Shown here: positions 55,942-64,000 of the stretch, in pieces
How positions within the stretch are numbered: position 1 is the first letter of the stretch
Layout of the letters: each line of letters starts with the position of its first letter
DNA from: Polynucleobacter sp. Adler-ghost
GTDB lineage: Bacteria; Pseudomonadota; Gammaproteobacteria; Burkholderiales; Burkholderiaceae
Direction of reading: 5' to 3'
NCBI RefSeq assembly: GCF_018688495.1
Contig: NZ_CP061320.1
Location: 592,586-656,585 of the forward strand
DNA length: 64,000 nucleotides
Program-made: the position numbers and the translations under genes
The notes under the pieces: model-generated
The model's input: only the letters and a program-made list of their open reading frames with translations
Databases searched by the model: none
What the model was told of the DNA's origin: nothing

Positions 55942-57605
55942 GTTCCGTGAAAAGCACAGCTCCACTCCTGCGCTATGAAGATTTCTCAATTTCTTTTGGT
56001 TCAGGTCGGCGTGAAAAATTTGCTGTGAGCCATCTTGATTTAGAGATTGGGGTAGGTGAGCGCATTGCCCTAGTTGGAGAGTCCGGTTCAGGTAAGACGC
56101 TGACTGCTTTAGCGCCACTGCGCCTTGAGCCAGAGGGTGCAAAAACATCTGGTCGAATTTTGTGGAGTGGCCAGAGTGCAGATGCTAGTAATCCTTCTGT
56201 GAATTTGCTAGACCTACCAATACAAGCTATTCGTGAAATTCGTGGTCGTGAGATTGCCATGGTCTTCCAGGAGCCGATGACTGCGCTCAATCCTTTGTTT
56301 ACTATCGGCAATCAGATTGTTGAGGCAGTGCAGATTTATGAGCCATTGATCTCTAAGCCTGACGCAATGTCTGCTGCAATTGAACTGCTTAAGAAGACGG
56401 GTATTCCGGAGCCAGAAAAACGCTTTCATTCTTATCCTCACCAGCTATCTGGTGGACAGCGCCAACGCGCCATGATTGCAATGGCCTTGGCTTGTAAACC
56501 CAGATTACTCATTGCAGACGAGCCTACTACCGCTTTGGACGTGAGCTTGCGTTTGCAGATTTTAGATTTACTCAAAGAGTTGCAGGAGGAGTCTAAGGAT
56601 CACGGTGGCATGGCGATCTTATTAATTACCCATGACCTTAATTTAGTAAAGCATTTTGCTCAGCGTGTTGCCGTTCTCAATCAGGGCAACCCAATGGAAG
56701 TAGGGCCTACAAAGCAAGTCTTTGAGCATCCGGATAACGCGTATACAAAAGCGTTGGTCAACAGCGAACCTGTGCGCAACTTAGCACCAGTAATGCCTTT
56801 GGCACCCGTCCTATTAAAGACGGAGAGCTTATCTGTTTCTTATCCTGGCACAGAGTCCACCTCTTGGTTTAAAAAATCTCCGCGTCATCAGGTCTTACGA
56901 AAGGTGAGCTTTGAGCTCAAGCAGGGACAGACTATCGGTGTCATTGGGGAGTCTGGTTCAGGTAAGACCACTTTAGGTATGGCAGTTTTAGGTTTGTTGG
57001 GTGATTCTGCAGCAGAGATCACGGGCACAGTAGATGTATTGGGTAAAGATTGGCAAAAGCTAAAACCATTGGATCGCCGAGCCATGCGCTCGAGTTTGCA
57101 GGTGATTTTTCAAGATCCATTTGGCTCACTTTCTCCGCGCATGAATGTGATGCAAATTGTTTCAGAGGGTTTGGATGTGCATTTTCCGAATTTGTCTGCA
57201 GCGGAGCGTGAGTCCCGCGTTCTCGATATTTTGCGAGAGGTGGGAATTGATCGTTCCGCTCTCACGCGCTATCCCCATGAATTTTCTGGCGGTCAGAGGC
57301 AGCGCATTGCCATTGCTCGTGCTTTGATTCTGAAGCCGCAGATCTTGGTATTGGATGAGCCAACTTCAGCATTAGATGTATCGATTCAAAAACAGGTGCT
57401 CGCATTGCTGACGGAGCTCCAGAAAAAATACAACTTAGCTTATTTGATGATTAGTCATGATTTGGCGGTCATTCGGGCAATGTCGCATGAGGTGATGGTG
57501 CTCAAAGAGGGTAGGGTGGTGGAGTTTGGTGATACTGAGACCCTCATTAAGCACCCTCGTCAGACTTACACCAAAGAGCTTTTTGCAGCCGCTGAACTGA
57601 GCTAA
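55938..57605 (+). CDS. yejF: oligopeptide ABC transporter, fused double ATPase
   Basis: A 555-aa fusion of two ABC ATPases, as in YejF. Walker A motifs are GESGSGKT at 47-54 and GESGSGKT at 337-344. Signatures are LSGGQRQRAMIAMAL and FSGGQRQRIAIARAL; Walker B motifs are LLIADEPTTALD and ILVLDEPTSALD. It powers uptake through YejBE. It is the last gene of the operon. Confidence 0.95.
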   Translation: MSSVKSTAPLLRYEDFSISFGSGRREKFAVSHLDLEIGVGERIALVGESGSGKTLTALAPLRLEPEGAKTSGRILWSGQSADASNPSVNLLDLPIQAIREIRGREIAMVFQEPMTALNPLFTIGNQIVEAVQIYEPLISKPDAMSAAIELLKKTGIPEPEKRFHSYPHQLSGGQRQRAMIAMALACKPRLLIADEPTTALDVSLRLQILDLLKELQEESKDHGGMAILLITHDLNLVKHFAQRVAVLNQGNPMEVGPTKQVFEHPDNAYTKALVNSEPVRNLAPVMPLAPVLLKTESLSVSYPGTESTSWFKKSPRHQVLRKVSFELKQGQTIGVIGESGSGKTTLGMAVLGLLGDSAAEITGTVDVLGKDWQKLKPLDRRAMRSSLQVIFQDPFGSLSPRMNVMQIVSEGLDVHFPNLSAAERESRVLDILREVGIDRSALTRYPHEFSGGQRQRIAIARALILKPQILVLDEPTSALDVSIQKQVLALLTELQKKYNLAYLMISHDLAVIRAMSHEVMVLKEGRVVEFGDTETLIKHPRQTYTKELFAAAELS

Positions 57606-57707
57606 GAGCTCAGTTAAATAGGCTCTACAAGGGGCTAAAGTGGTGCATTTACGCCCCATAATGGCAAATACACTATTGAAAACAAAGAGTTATCTCAGGC
57701 TTAGCAC

Positions 57708-57736
57708 TTGGTGAAATGGGCCTTCTTTGCTAGAAT
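57708..57736 (+). promoter_or_regulatory. extended -10 promoter of the NlpC/P60 gene
   Basis: TTGGTG (57708-57713) and TGC-TAGAAT (57728-57736, extended -10) are 17 bp apart. The -10 ends six bases before ATG 57743, leaving no room for a ribosome site. Confidence 0.6.
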
Positions 57737-57742
57737 CGAGTG

Positions 57743-58426
57743 ATGTCCCTTAAAAAAGACCTCTTGCCAACGCTGATTCTGCAGTTGCCGATCGCTGCGC
57801 TGATTGCAATCACATTGGCTGCGAATCCCGCGCGAGCTGTGGACGCTGTTGCCGATACTGCAAAAGATTCGTCCGCAGAAGTTGTTAAAGAGACTCCTAA
57901 AGAAACCATGTTTCAGGCAGGTAGGTCTTACTTCGCCCGCGTGTCAGATCGTTTGGCAGATTCCGTTACCGGCAAATCAGATGAATTAATTAATCGCGCT
58001 ATGGAAGTGATTGGAGTGCGTTATCGCTGGGATGCTGAGTTGCCGCAATCAGGTTTGGACGGTAGTAGTTTTGTTGGCTATGTTTTTAAAGATAAGCTAG
58101 GTTTTTTATTGCCACGCAAATCGACTCAAATGAGCCGAGTGGGCAAACCGATTACTCGTGAAGAATTGCAACCTGGTGACTTAGTGTTCTTTAACACCAT
58201 GCGCTTAACTTTCTCTCATGTCGGTATTTATGTTGGTGACAATAAATTTATTCACTCTCCATCTAAAGGTACCAGTGTGCGTGTAGACGATCTTGGTAGC
58301 CTTTACTGGGATAAGCGCTTTGATGGTGCTCGCCGCTTAGACGGTAGTGACAATTTGGGTGATGCAGAGCGTCAAGAGTTGCTCAATGAAGTCAATAAGC
58401 TCAAGCGTAAGTCCCGTAGCCTTTGA
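57743..58426 (+). CDS. NlpC/P60-fold protein lacking the catalytic cysteine
   Basis: A 227-aa secreted protein with an N-terminal hydrophobic segment (about 8-30, ending ARAVD). The C-terminal domain (about 85-205) follows NlpC/P60 closely: IGVRYRWDAELPQSGL, LQPGDLVFFNTMRLTFSHVGIYVGDNKFIHSPS. The two histidines (His159 and His171) are present. At the nucleophile the family motif DCSG reads DGSS, with Gly107 in place of Cys. The codons GAC GGT AGT AGT leave no doubt. It is therefore probably a non-catalytic peptidoglycan-binding homologue, not a peptidase. Confidence 0.85.
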   Translation: MSLKKDLLPTLILQLPIAALIAITLAANPARAVDAVADTAKDSSAEVVKETPKETMFQAGRSYFARVSDRLADSVTGKSDELINRAMEVIGVRYRWDAELPQSGLDGSSFVGYVFKDKLGFLLPRKSTQMSRVGKPITREELQPGDLVFFNTMRLTFSHVGIYVGDNKFIHSPSKGTSVRVDDLGSLYWDKRFDGARRLDGSDNLGDAERQELLNEVNKLKRKSRSL

Positions 58427-58437
58427 TTTTTATCTAG

Positions 58438-58710
58438 CTAAGCGAGTGTATGCTCCCTTAGCCATTCTTTTAGCGCTAAATCAATCCTAGTTTGCCATCC
58501 CGACCCGGATGCTTTAAATGCTTCGACTACGTCGCTAGACAAGCGAATGGTAGTTGATACTTTCGTTGGTAAAACTTGAGCCCCTCTAAGTTTTCGAGAG
58601 GCTAATTTAGCTTGTAGCGACTCTGGCAGCTCTTTAAATGTTTTTGACTTTCTGAGCTCTTCAGCTGACCACTCGAAGTTTTCGCCATTAATTTTGGATT
58701 TGTTTTTCAT
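58438..58710 (-). CDS. brnA: BrnA family antitoxin
   Basis: A 90-aa protein. The N-terminal half is charged and helical; the C-terminal VSTTIRLSSDVVEAFKASGSGWQTRIDLALKEWL (read in parts) is a ribbon-helix-helix domain. This layout is typical of BrnA, which neutralises BrnT and represses its own operon. The start overlaps brnT by 23 bp, toxin first, as is normal for this pair. Confidence 0.88.
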   Translation of the reverse strand: MKNKSKINGENFEWSAEELRKSKTFKELPESLQAKLASRKLRGAQVLPTKVSTTIRLSSDVVEAFKASGSGWQTRIDLALKEWLREHTLA

Positions 58711-58963
58711 ATTCAGTGAGCTCCCGCTTGTTTGCTTTTCTAAAGCTAATGACTCGTATTCCCTTTTCGGTCTCAGTAAAAACTAGTGTATGCAATCGAC
58801 ATCGCAAAAAACCGATTGCTCGTATTCTGATTTCTCCATAGTCTTTTCTCTCATCCACAGAAAGTCTTGCGCCCTCAAAATCAAACTCGATAACCTCCTC
58901 AAATGAGAGATTTCGTTCTATTAGATTTCTTTTGTTTTTATGGTCATCATAGGTAATCTCCAT
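58688..58963 (-). CDS. brnT: BrnT family toxin (RelE-like ribonuclease)
   Basis: A 91-aa protein with the BrnT pattern: YDDHKNKRNLIERNLSFEEV, DERKDYGEIRIRAIGFL, LVFTETEKGIRVISFRKANKRE. The last motif carries the basic residues of the RelE-fold active site. It is an mRNA-cleaving toxin in Brucella. A 32-bp inverted repeat touches its start codon. The pair sits alone between NlpC/P60 and patatin genes, consistent with horizontal arrival. Confidence 0.9.
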   Translation of the reverse strand: MEITYDDHKNKRNLIERNLSFEEVIEFDFEGARLSVDERKDYGEIRIRAIGFLRCRLHTLVFTETEKGIRVISFRKANKRELTEYEKQIQN

Positions 58964-58995
58964 ATATATCTAATTGTAGTTACAATCAGATATAT
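58964..58995. promoter_or_regulatory. brnTA operator palindrome
   Basis: ATATATCTAATTGTA (58964-58978) and TACAATCAGATATAT (58981-58995) are inverted copies with one mismatch and a two-base centre. It abuts the brnT ATG and is the expected site for the BrnA ribbon-helix-helix dimer pair. Confidence 0.7.
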
Positions 58996-59036
58996 GGAAA
59001 TATACCATGCTTATGACGTGGGGATGTGGGGAGGTT

Positions 59037-59951
59037 TTACTGCTTCAACCTTTCCTTAATCAACCCCATTTGCTCCTGTGCTGCAACCTCGCCAGCAAGG
59101 ATGGCGGCATTTCTGGATTTGAAGTCGCCGCTACTCATTTGTTTGAGTAGGGGCGTGATCACAATATCGGCGCTCTTGAGCTCATATTGATTAATACTTC
59201 GCTGCATGATGGATATGGTTTGTTGCATAACGCCAAAGGTTCCGCTGGCATCTTGATGAACAGGCTCTGATGAGATGTTGACCGCAATCACCAGCGTTGC
59301 GCCCATCTGTCTGGCATAACTGACTGGTACTGGAGCAACTAAGCCGCCGTCAACATATTCTTTGCCGCTAATGACTGCTGGCTGGAATACACCCGGAACG
59401 CTGCAAGAGGCGCGCACCGCCAGACCTGTATTGCCAGAGCGAAACAAAATACCTTTGCCAGATTGCAGTTCAGTCGCCACAATCCCTAGGGGTATCCGCA
59501 TTTGCTCGATAGACTTATTTTGCACTTCACGATTCACCATGTTTTGCAGGGCGTCCCCTTTAATGAGGCCGCCAAATCTTCCCGCAAAAGGGAGTCCCCA
59601 GTCGGCAATGGTGGCTTCATCAAGACTTAAGGCGAGCCGATTGAGATCATTTCCGGTAGCACCAGAGGCAAGTAATGCCGCAATAACGCTTCCGGCGCTA
59701 CTGCCCACCACAATATCGGGTCGAATACCCTGTGCCTCTAATGCCTTAATAACGCCCACATGGGCAAAACCTCGGGCGGCACCCGCCCCTAATGCAAGGC
59801 CAATGACAGGCTTGCGACTACTCATTAAGCTACAACCGGCCAGACTCGAGCCCCCAAGGAGAGCCCCTAAACCTAGGCCTAAGCCCAGAAAACGACGTCT
59901 TGCATCGATCTCAGGGGATGAAAGAAGGGGTAGGGCTGTAATTTCGTGCAT
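59037..59951 (-). CDS. patatin-like phospholipase, putative Tat lipoprotein
   Basis: A 304-aa patatin/RssA-type hydrolase. The N-terminus has ARRRFLGLGLGLGALLGG with a lipobox LAGC (Cys40), so it is likely exported and lipidated. The oxyanion loop LALGAGAARGFAHVGV, the nucleophile motif GSSAG (Ser85) and the DGG motif with Asp201 form the catalytic dyad. Expected action is acyl-ester hydrolysis of membrane lipids. It diverges from scpB. Confidence 0.9.
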   Translation of the reverse strand: MHEITALPLLSSPEIDARRRFLGLGLGLGALLGGSSLAGCSLMSSRKPVIGLALGAGAARGFAHVGVIKALEAQGIRPDIVVGSSAGSVIAALLASGATGNDLNRLALSLDEATIADWGLPFAGRFGGLIKGDALQNMVNREVQNKSIEQMRIPLGIVATELQSGKGILFRSGNTGLAVRASCSVPGVFQPAVISGKEYVDGGLVAPVPVSYARQMGATLVIAVNISSEPVHQDASGTFGVMQQTISIMQRSINQYELKSADIVITPLLKQMSSGDFKSRNAAILAGEVAAQEQMGLIKERLKQ

Positions 59952-59975
59952 ATAGCTATTGTATTGAGCCTCCCT

Positions 59976-59981
59976 TATAAT
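59976..59981 (+). promoter_or_regulatory. candidate -10 for scpB-rluB
   Basis: TATAAT lies about 150 bp upstream of the scpB start; no clear -35 is found at 17 bp. The leader (59990-60130) has no hairpin that I would trust. Confidence 0.4.
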
Positions 59982-60130
59982 GGTTACACGGTGAGCGAAA
60001 AAGACTTCGTTTCAGCGCGGGTAGCTCTCCCAAGTGGATTTTGTGGATGCATTGCCCGCAGTAGCTAAAAGTGCCACCAGAACACTACCAACCCATTACT
60101 GAAATACATTTTTATAGTCTCATCAGGCCA

Positions 60131-60877
60131 ATGCCTGATAGCCCGAATTTTATGGATGATCACAATAAACGCGTAATTGAAACAGCCCTCTTGTGCGCGC
60201 AAGAACCACTCACAGTTGCTGATATGACGCGCTTATTTGTGGAAGATATTGCCGCTGGTGAAATTGATCATGCTCTTACGGAGCTTCAAAAAGCCTGGGA
60301 AGATAAAGGCATGGAGTTAGTTCATATTGCAACTGGCTGGCGTTTTCAGAGCCGCTTAGCAATGCGTGAATATCTTGATCGTTTGACCCCAGAAAAGCCG
60401 CCAAAGTATTCTCGTGCGGTGATGGAAACCTTGGCGATTATTGCCTACCGTCAGCCGGTGACACGTGGCGAGATTGAAGAGATTCGTGGTGTTGCAGTCA
60501 GTAGCAATGTGATGAAGCAGTTAGAGGATCGGGGTTGGGTTGAGGTGATTGGCCACAAAGAGACCATCGGTCGTCCTGGTTTATATGCCACAACTAAGCA
60601 ATTTTTAGACGACCTCAGTCTGACTAATTTACAAAGCCTGCCAATGTTAGAGGATGCTGCACCGATGGCTGCAGCTGCGCAATTAGGTCAGGCGGTCATG
60701 GAATTTGATCCTAGCGCTACTGTTGAGACGGTCATCGAGTTAGATGAAAACGGTCAACCCATCATTCAGTTAACAGATGATGAATCGGTAGACGACGAAT
60801 CGATTAGCGAAGAGATAAGTGAAGCAGTAGAAGCAGTTACTCCAGAGTCTGAAGACAAATCAGACGAACCAAAATAA
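60131..60877 (+). CDS. scpB: SMC-Scp complex subunit ScpB
   Basis: A 248-aa kleisin-associated protein with two winged-helix domains; [40 protein letters not shown] and [17 protein letters not shown] are highly conserved. It helps SMC-ScpA compact and separate chromosomes. The C-terminal 60 residues are acidic and disordered. ATG 60131 has an upstream AGG; a later ATG at 60152 is possible. rluB follows after six bases, a common arrangement. Confidence 0.93.
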   Translation: MPDSPNFMDDHNKRVIETALLCAQEPLTVADMTRLFVEDIAAGEIDHALTELQKAWEDKGMELVHIATGWRFQSRLAMREYLDRLTPEKPPKYSRAVMETLAIIAYRQPVTRGEIEEIRGVAVSSNVMKQLEDRGWVEVIGHKETIGRPGLYATTKQFLDDLSLTNLQSLPMLEDAAPMAAAAQLGQAVMEFDPSATVETVIELDENGQPIIQLTDDESVDDESISEEISEAVEAVTPESEDKSDEPK

Positions 60878-60883
60878 TTATTA

Positions 60884-62635
60884 ATGACAAGTCATAACGA
60901 AAACGATTCATCTCCGATTAAATCTACATCGGACAACTCCACTGGTTCTGAGTCTGCGCCCAATCATTCAGAGGGTGCAAAAGGCGAAGGGCGTGAGGGT
61001 GGTCCACGTCGTCCACGCCGTCAGGGTGCGGGCGCTGGTAAGCCGTTTAATAAGAAACGTCCATTTAACAAGGATCGTCCTCGTCGCGAGGGCGACCCTG
61101 GTGGTGCGCGCGATGGCGTTAACCACGCAGCTGCCAAGCTGGCACCAAATCCGGCAGAAAGCGAAGCCTTGTTTGCTTCAGTAGTCTCTGGAGAATTCGA
61201 TGCCGCATTAGATGCGCCTGAGGTCATTGAAGTTAAAAACCCAGATGGTGTGAATGAGAATGAGATTTCTCATCAAACTGGTGCAGAGCGTCGCGCACAA
61301 CGTGTCCGTCATGACGATGATGCCGATACACCTAGCGATGATGAGATGAGTAGCTTGCAATTTGCCAACATCGATGACTTGCCACTCAGCTTGCGTGATG
61401 AAGTTTGGTCAGACTTGGATGGCTTGGACGACGAAGCTGACGACGAAGATACTGTCAAGTTGCACAAGGTATTAGCTGATGTCGGCATGGGTTCACGTCG
61501 CGATATGGAAGACTTGATTATTCAAGGACGTGTGTCCGTGAATGGCTTGCCAGCCCATATTGGCCAGCGTATCGGGCCGACCGATCAGGTGCGTATTAAC
61601 GGCAAGCCTGTGCATCGCAAGATTCAGACCAAGCCGCCACGCGTGATCATGTATCACAAGCCTTCTGGTGAAATCGTCAGTCAATCTGATCCAGAAGGTC
61701 GTCCAACTGTATTTGATCGTTTGCCAAAGCCACGTCAAGGACGTTGGATTGCAGTGGGGCGTTTGGACTTTAATACTGAAGGCCTCTTGCTATTTACAAC
61801 TTCAGGTGAGCTGGCAAATCGCTTGATGCATCCTCGTTACGGTGTTGAGCGCGAGTACGCTGTTCGTATTTTGGGTGATTTGAGTCAAGAAAATATGGCT
61901 CAATTAAAGAGTGGTATTACCTTAGATGATGGCCAAGCCAAATTCTTACGTCTTTCTATGGGTGGCGGGGAAGGTGCAAACCGTTGGTACCACGTTGCTT
62001 TGACTGAAGGTCGTAACCGTGAGGTACGTCGCATGTTCGAGGCAGTTGGGCATGTCGTCTCTCGCTTGATTCGTACTCGTTACGGGATTTTCTTATTGCC
62101 TCCACGTTTGAGGCGGGGTAAGTGGGAAGAGATTGAGGCTGGCGGTATTTATAACTTAATGAAGTTTGCAGGCTTAAAAATGCCTCAACCCCAAGATAAG
62201 GGTCGTGGCCCCAGTTCTGGATCTCATGGAAGAGACCGTAATCCCGCCTCCAGTGGGGATTTTCAGCCAGACCCAATGCAAACCTCGGTTTCTTATTGGG
62301 GTTCACGGGATGCTTTAACCCAGGCCAGTGGTCATGGTTCTCTCACCCATCAAGGTCGGGGTGGTAAACCTGGCGGTGGTGGTTCTGGCGAGGGGCGTGG
62401 TCCTTTCCGGGGTCGTACTCAGGGTGGACGTCCAGGCGCAGGTGGTCAAGGTGGTGGCCAAGGCGGTCAGGGCCAGAACCGTAATAAAGGCAAAAAAGTC
62501 CATCACGGACAGTCTGCTTTTGTAACGGCAAGCCCTCAAACTCCAGGAAATGGCCCTAAACGGGGGGCTCCAAAAGGGCGCAAACCCTTCAATAAAGGTC
62601 CTAGAAAACCGCGAAATCCAAGCGAAAGCTTCTGA
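60884..62635 (+). CDS. rluB: 23S rRNA pseudouridine synthase RluB with long disordered ends
   Basis: A 583-aa protein whose core (about 195-430) is RluB: S4 domain [20 protein letters not shown] and the catalytic Asp295 in [20 protein letters not shown], with a conserved C-terminal [16 protein letters not shown]. It modifies U2605 of 23S rRNA. The N-terminal 190 residues are basic, Gly/Pro-rich and then acidic; the C-terminal 150 residues are Gly/Arg/Gln-rich ([11 protein letters not shown]). Both resemble RNA-binding low-complexity tails and are longer than in enteric RluB. Confidence 0.92.
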   Translation: MTSHNENDSSPIKSTSDNSTGSESAPNHSEGAKGEGREGGPRRPRRQGAGAGKPFNKKRPFNKDRPRREGDPGGARDGVNHAAAKLAPNPAESEALFASVVSGEFDAALDAPEVIEVKNPDGVNENEISHQTGAERRAQRVRHDDDADTPSDDEMSSLQFANIDDLPLSLRDEVWSDLDGLDDEADDEDTVKLHKVLADVGMGSRRDMEDLIIQGRVSVNGLPAHIGQRIGPTDQVRINGKPVHRKIQTKPPRVIMYHKPSGEIVSQSDPEGRPTVFDRLPKPRQGRWIAVGRLDFNTEGLLLFTTSGELANRLMHPRYGVEREYAVRILGDLSQENMAQLKSGITLDDGQAKFLRLSMGGGEGANRWYHVALTEGRNREVRRMFEAVGHVVSRLIRTRYGIFLLPPRLRRGKWEEIEAGGIYNLMKFAGLKMPQPQDKGRGPSSGSHGRDRNPASSGDFQPDPMQTSVSYWGSRDALTQASGHGSLTHQGRGGKPGGGGSGEGRGPFRGRTQGGRPGAGGQGGGQGGQGQNRNKGKKVHHGQSAFVTASPQTPGNGPKRGAPKGRKPFNKGPRKPRNPSESF

Positions 62636-62662
62636 TTTTCATGAGTTTTCCTCTAAATCGGC

Positions 62663-62668
62663 TATAAT
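62663..62668 (+). promoter_or_regulatory. -10 element of the rimP leader
   Basis: A consensus TATAAT lies 28 bp after rluB and about 95 bp before the terminator at 62759. No good -35 is seen. The predicted transcript start is near 62675. Confidence 0.6.
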
Positions 62669-62672
62669 TTTG

Positions 62673-62784
62673 GACTTACAGCAGTTTGCTGCTGTTTTAA
62701 GTTGTTACCGACTGATGTTGCGATCAACGTAAGTCGGCCTGTTCTGAATTTCGAGAATATGGGCTTTGAAGCCCATTTTTTTTT
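62673..62784 (+). ncRNA. structured rimP-nusA leader RNA / attenuator candidate
   Basis: Three hairpins are visible: ACAGCAG/CTGCTGT with loop TTTG (62678-62695), CCGACT/AGTCGG with an inner GTTG/CAAC (62708-62737), and ATGGGCTT/AAGCCCAT followed by a T tract (62759-62784). GACTTAC (62673-62679) is exactly complementary to GTAAGTC (62729-62735), which overlaps the second hairpin's closing arm, so two folds compete. A consensus -10 lies just before it and an intrinsic terminator at its end. A leader attenuator is the simplest reading; a small RNA is another. Confidence 0.6.
62759..62784 (+). terminator. intrinsic terminator before rimP
   Basis: ATGGGCTT and AAGCCCAT form an 8-bp stem with a two-base loop (TG), followed by a run of eight or nine Ts. 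It ends 25 bp before the rimP GTG, so transcription of rimP must pass it. Confidence 0.88.
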
Positions 62785-62808
62785 GCCGTTTTGGATTGAA
62801 GGGTATTC

Positions 62809-63300
62809 GTGAAGGATCAGCGGATTATTTCTGCAGAGGTAGAAAACCTAGGGTACACGCTAGTTGATATCGAGCGTGAAGCCGGAGGTTTGCTGCGTGT
62901 CACGATCGAAAACCCGGATTATGAGCGTTTGATTAATGTCCAGGATTGCGAAAAGGTAAGTCATCAACTGAGCTACACATTGCCAGTAGAAAACATTCCC
63001 TTTGAGCGTCTAGAGATTTCTTCTCCTGGTCTAGATCGCCCTGTTAAATCAGCGGCTGATTACGAGCGCTTTTCCGGAATGGAAGTGGATTTGAAATTGC
63101 GAGTTGCCGCTGGCGATCGCAAGAAGTTTCGTGGTGTGTTGCAAGGATTGCTGAGTGGTGAGTTGGATTCACCCGATGCGAAATTTGGTTTGTTGTTTGA
63201 AGGCGCTGATGGCGCTGAGTCTCAATTGGAGTTTTCTTTAGCCGAGGTCGATAAGACTCGGTTGGTCCCTGTTATTGATTTCAAAGGAAGAAAGTCATGA
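62809..63300 (+). CDS. rimP: ribosome maturation factor RimP
   Basis: A 163-aa 30S assembly factor. [24 protein letters not shown] is the N-terminal half, then [35 protein letters not shown] and the C-terminal Sm-like barrel ([20 protein letters not shown]). The GTG start at 62809 is preceded by GAAGGG with good spacing. It is first in the rimP-nusA(-infB) operon, with an ATGA overlap into nusA. Confidence 0.95.
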   Translation: MKDQRIISAEVENLGYTLVDIEREAGGLLRVTIENPDYERLINVQDCEKVSHQLSYTLPVENIPFERLEISSPGLDRPVKSAADYERFSGMEVDLKLRVAAGDRKKFRGVLQGLLSGELDSPDAKFGLLFEGADGAESQLEFSLAEVDKTRLVPVIDFKGRKS

Positions 63301-64000
63301 GCCGAGAAGTTCTCATGTTGGCAGACGCCTTAGCGCGTGAAAAGAACGTAGATCAAGCGATTGTGTTTGAGGCGCTAGAAATGGCGTTGGCATCAGCTAC
63401 TAAGAAACGTTATCCGACAGAAGATGTGGATATCCGTGTATCGATTGATCGCGAGTCTGGTGAATACGAAACCTTCCGTCGCTGGTTGGTTGTTCCTGAT
63501 GAAGCAGGTCTCCAAGAGCCTGATAAAGAAATTCTGCATTTCGAAGCCCTCGAACAATTTCCAGATATGGAAGTTGGCGAATACATTGAAGAGCAAATCG
63601 AATCTTTAGCCTTTGGCCGTATTGGCGCACAAGCTGCCAAGCAAGTGATCTTGCAACGTATTCGTGATGCTGAGCGTGAGCAGATTCTGAACGACTACCT
63701 TGAGCGTGGCGAAAAAGTCATGACTGGTACCGTGAAGCGTGCTGACAAAAATGGTTTGATTATTGAGTCTGGTCGCGTTGAAGCCCTGCTGCGTCGCGAT
63801 CAAATGATTCCTAAAGAGAACCTCCGTTCTGGTGATCGTGTTCGTGCTTACATCTTGAAAGTAGATCGTGAAGCCCGTGGCCCACAGATTGAGCTCTCAC
63901 GTACTTGCCCAGATTTCTTGATCAAGTTATTCGAGAACGAAGTTCCAGAAATGGAGCAAGGTTTATTGGAGATTAAGGGCGCAGCACGTGATCCTGGTAT
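63297..64000 (+). CDS. nusA: transcription termination/antitermination factor NusA (N-terminal part, cut by window edge)
   Basis: The first 234 codons are visible. The RNA-polymerase-binding N-terminal domain starts [20 protein letters not shown] and includes [20 protein letters not shown]. The S1 domain follows ([20 protein letters not shown]), then the start of KH1 ([19 protein letters not shown]). It overlaps the rimP stop by four bases (ATGA). NusA modulates pausing, termination and antitermination, and could act on the terminator in its own leader. Confidence 0.97.
   Translation, partial: MSREVLMLADALAREKNVDQAIVFEALEMALASATKKRYPTEDVDIRVSIDRESGEYETFRRWLVVPDEAGLQEPDKEILHFEALEQFPDMEVGEYIEEQIESLAFGRIGAQAAKQVILQRIRDAEREQILNDYLERGEKVMTGTVKRADKNGLIIESGRVEALLRRDQMIPKENLRSGDRVRAYILKVDREARGPQIELSRTCPDFLIKLFENEVPEMEQGLLEIKGAARDPG

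Noticed and set aside
59362..59955. A 197-codon plus-strand frame opposite the patatin gene
   Set aside because: The product is Pro/Ala/Arg-rich and antisense to a gene with an intact catalytic dyad.

Overview
The window looks like a chromosomal segment of a free-living betaproteobacterium of the family Burkholderiaceae, most likely Polynucleobacter or a close freshwater relative. This is inferred from gene content and order, the moderate GC content by eye, several Bug/TctC periplasmic receptors, and compact gene packing. I see no rRNA, CRISPR array, insertion sequence or prophage. There is one tRNA, tRNA-Ser(CGA). Both ends cut genes: nadE at the left and nusA at the right. No stretch over 300 bases lacks a gene. 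The longest gaps are 22109-22355 (two FNR-type sites), 15498-15738 (nothing recognised) and 62636-62808 (a structured rimP leader).

Layout. 1-9.3 kb is housekeeping: nadE, ppa and trxB on the minus strand, then ftsK-lolA-serS, tRNA-Ser, recQ and a YggT protein. 9.4-14.6 kb holds a glycosyltransferase, a divergent folB paralogue and a split ferric-iron ABC transporter (fbpC divergent from fbpB-fbpA, with a Fur-box-like site before fbpA). 14.6-27.7 kb is mixed: a histone-H1-like tailed protein, AsmA, a holin-like membrane protein, slyX, a flavin oxidoreductase, a PIN/YaeQ pair, an FAD oxidoreductase, ompW behind two perfect FNR boxes, a P-loop kinase, uup, an esterase and the cbpA-cbpM chaperone pair.

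27.9-36.4 kb is an accessory catabolic island: a UxaA-type dehydratase, two Bug receptors, an enolase-superfamily enzyme, a 3-hydroxyacyl-CoA/L-gulonate-type dehydrogenase, an SMP-30 lactonase, a GntR regulator and a YiaK/Ldh-type dehydrogenase. Together they suggest uptake and oxidation of a sugar acid or related hydroxy acid whose identity is not fixed by sequence. 36.5-45.5 kb carries pirin, a TAXI-type binding protein, a DUF3422 protein, flavocytochrome c sulfide dehydrogenase (two subunits), and a three-gene coupled operon of an ArnT-like glycosyltransferase, a sialidase-fold protein and a membrane protein. 45.6-51.9 kb, minus strand, appears to be one run from fabI through chrA into a MaoC-type hydratase, an MmgE/PrpD protein, a CitE-like lyase and a Bug receptor, which fits C4/C5 dicarboxylate or acyl-CoA catabolism. 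52-57.6 kb is a complete yejABEF oligopeptide ABC importer. 57.7-64 kb holds an NlpC/P60 protein lacking its catalytic cysteine, a BrnT/BrnA toxin-antitoxin pair with a palindromic operator, a patatin-like lipoprotein, scpB-rluB and rimP-nusA.

Most notable for follow-up are the rimP leader (a promoter, competing helices and an intrinsic terminator before rimP), the unassigned acid-catabolism island with paired candidate operator motifs, the recurring -10-to-ATG spacing that suggests leaderless mRNAs, the active-site-deficient NlpC/P60 protein and the two FNR boxes on ompW. All calls come from reading the sequence by eye; no database searches were run.
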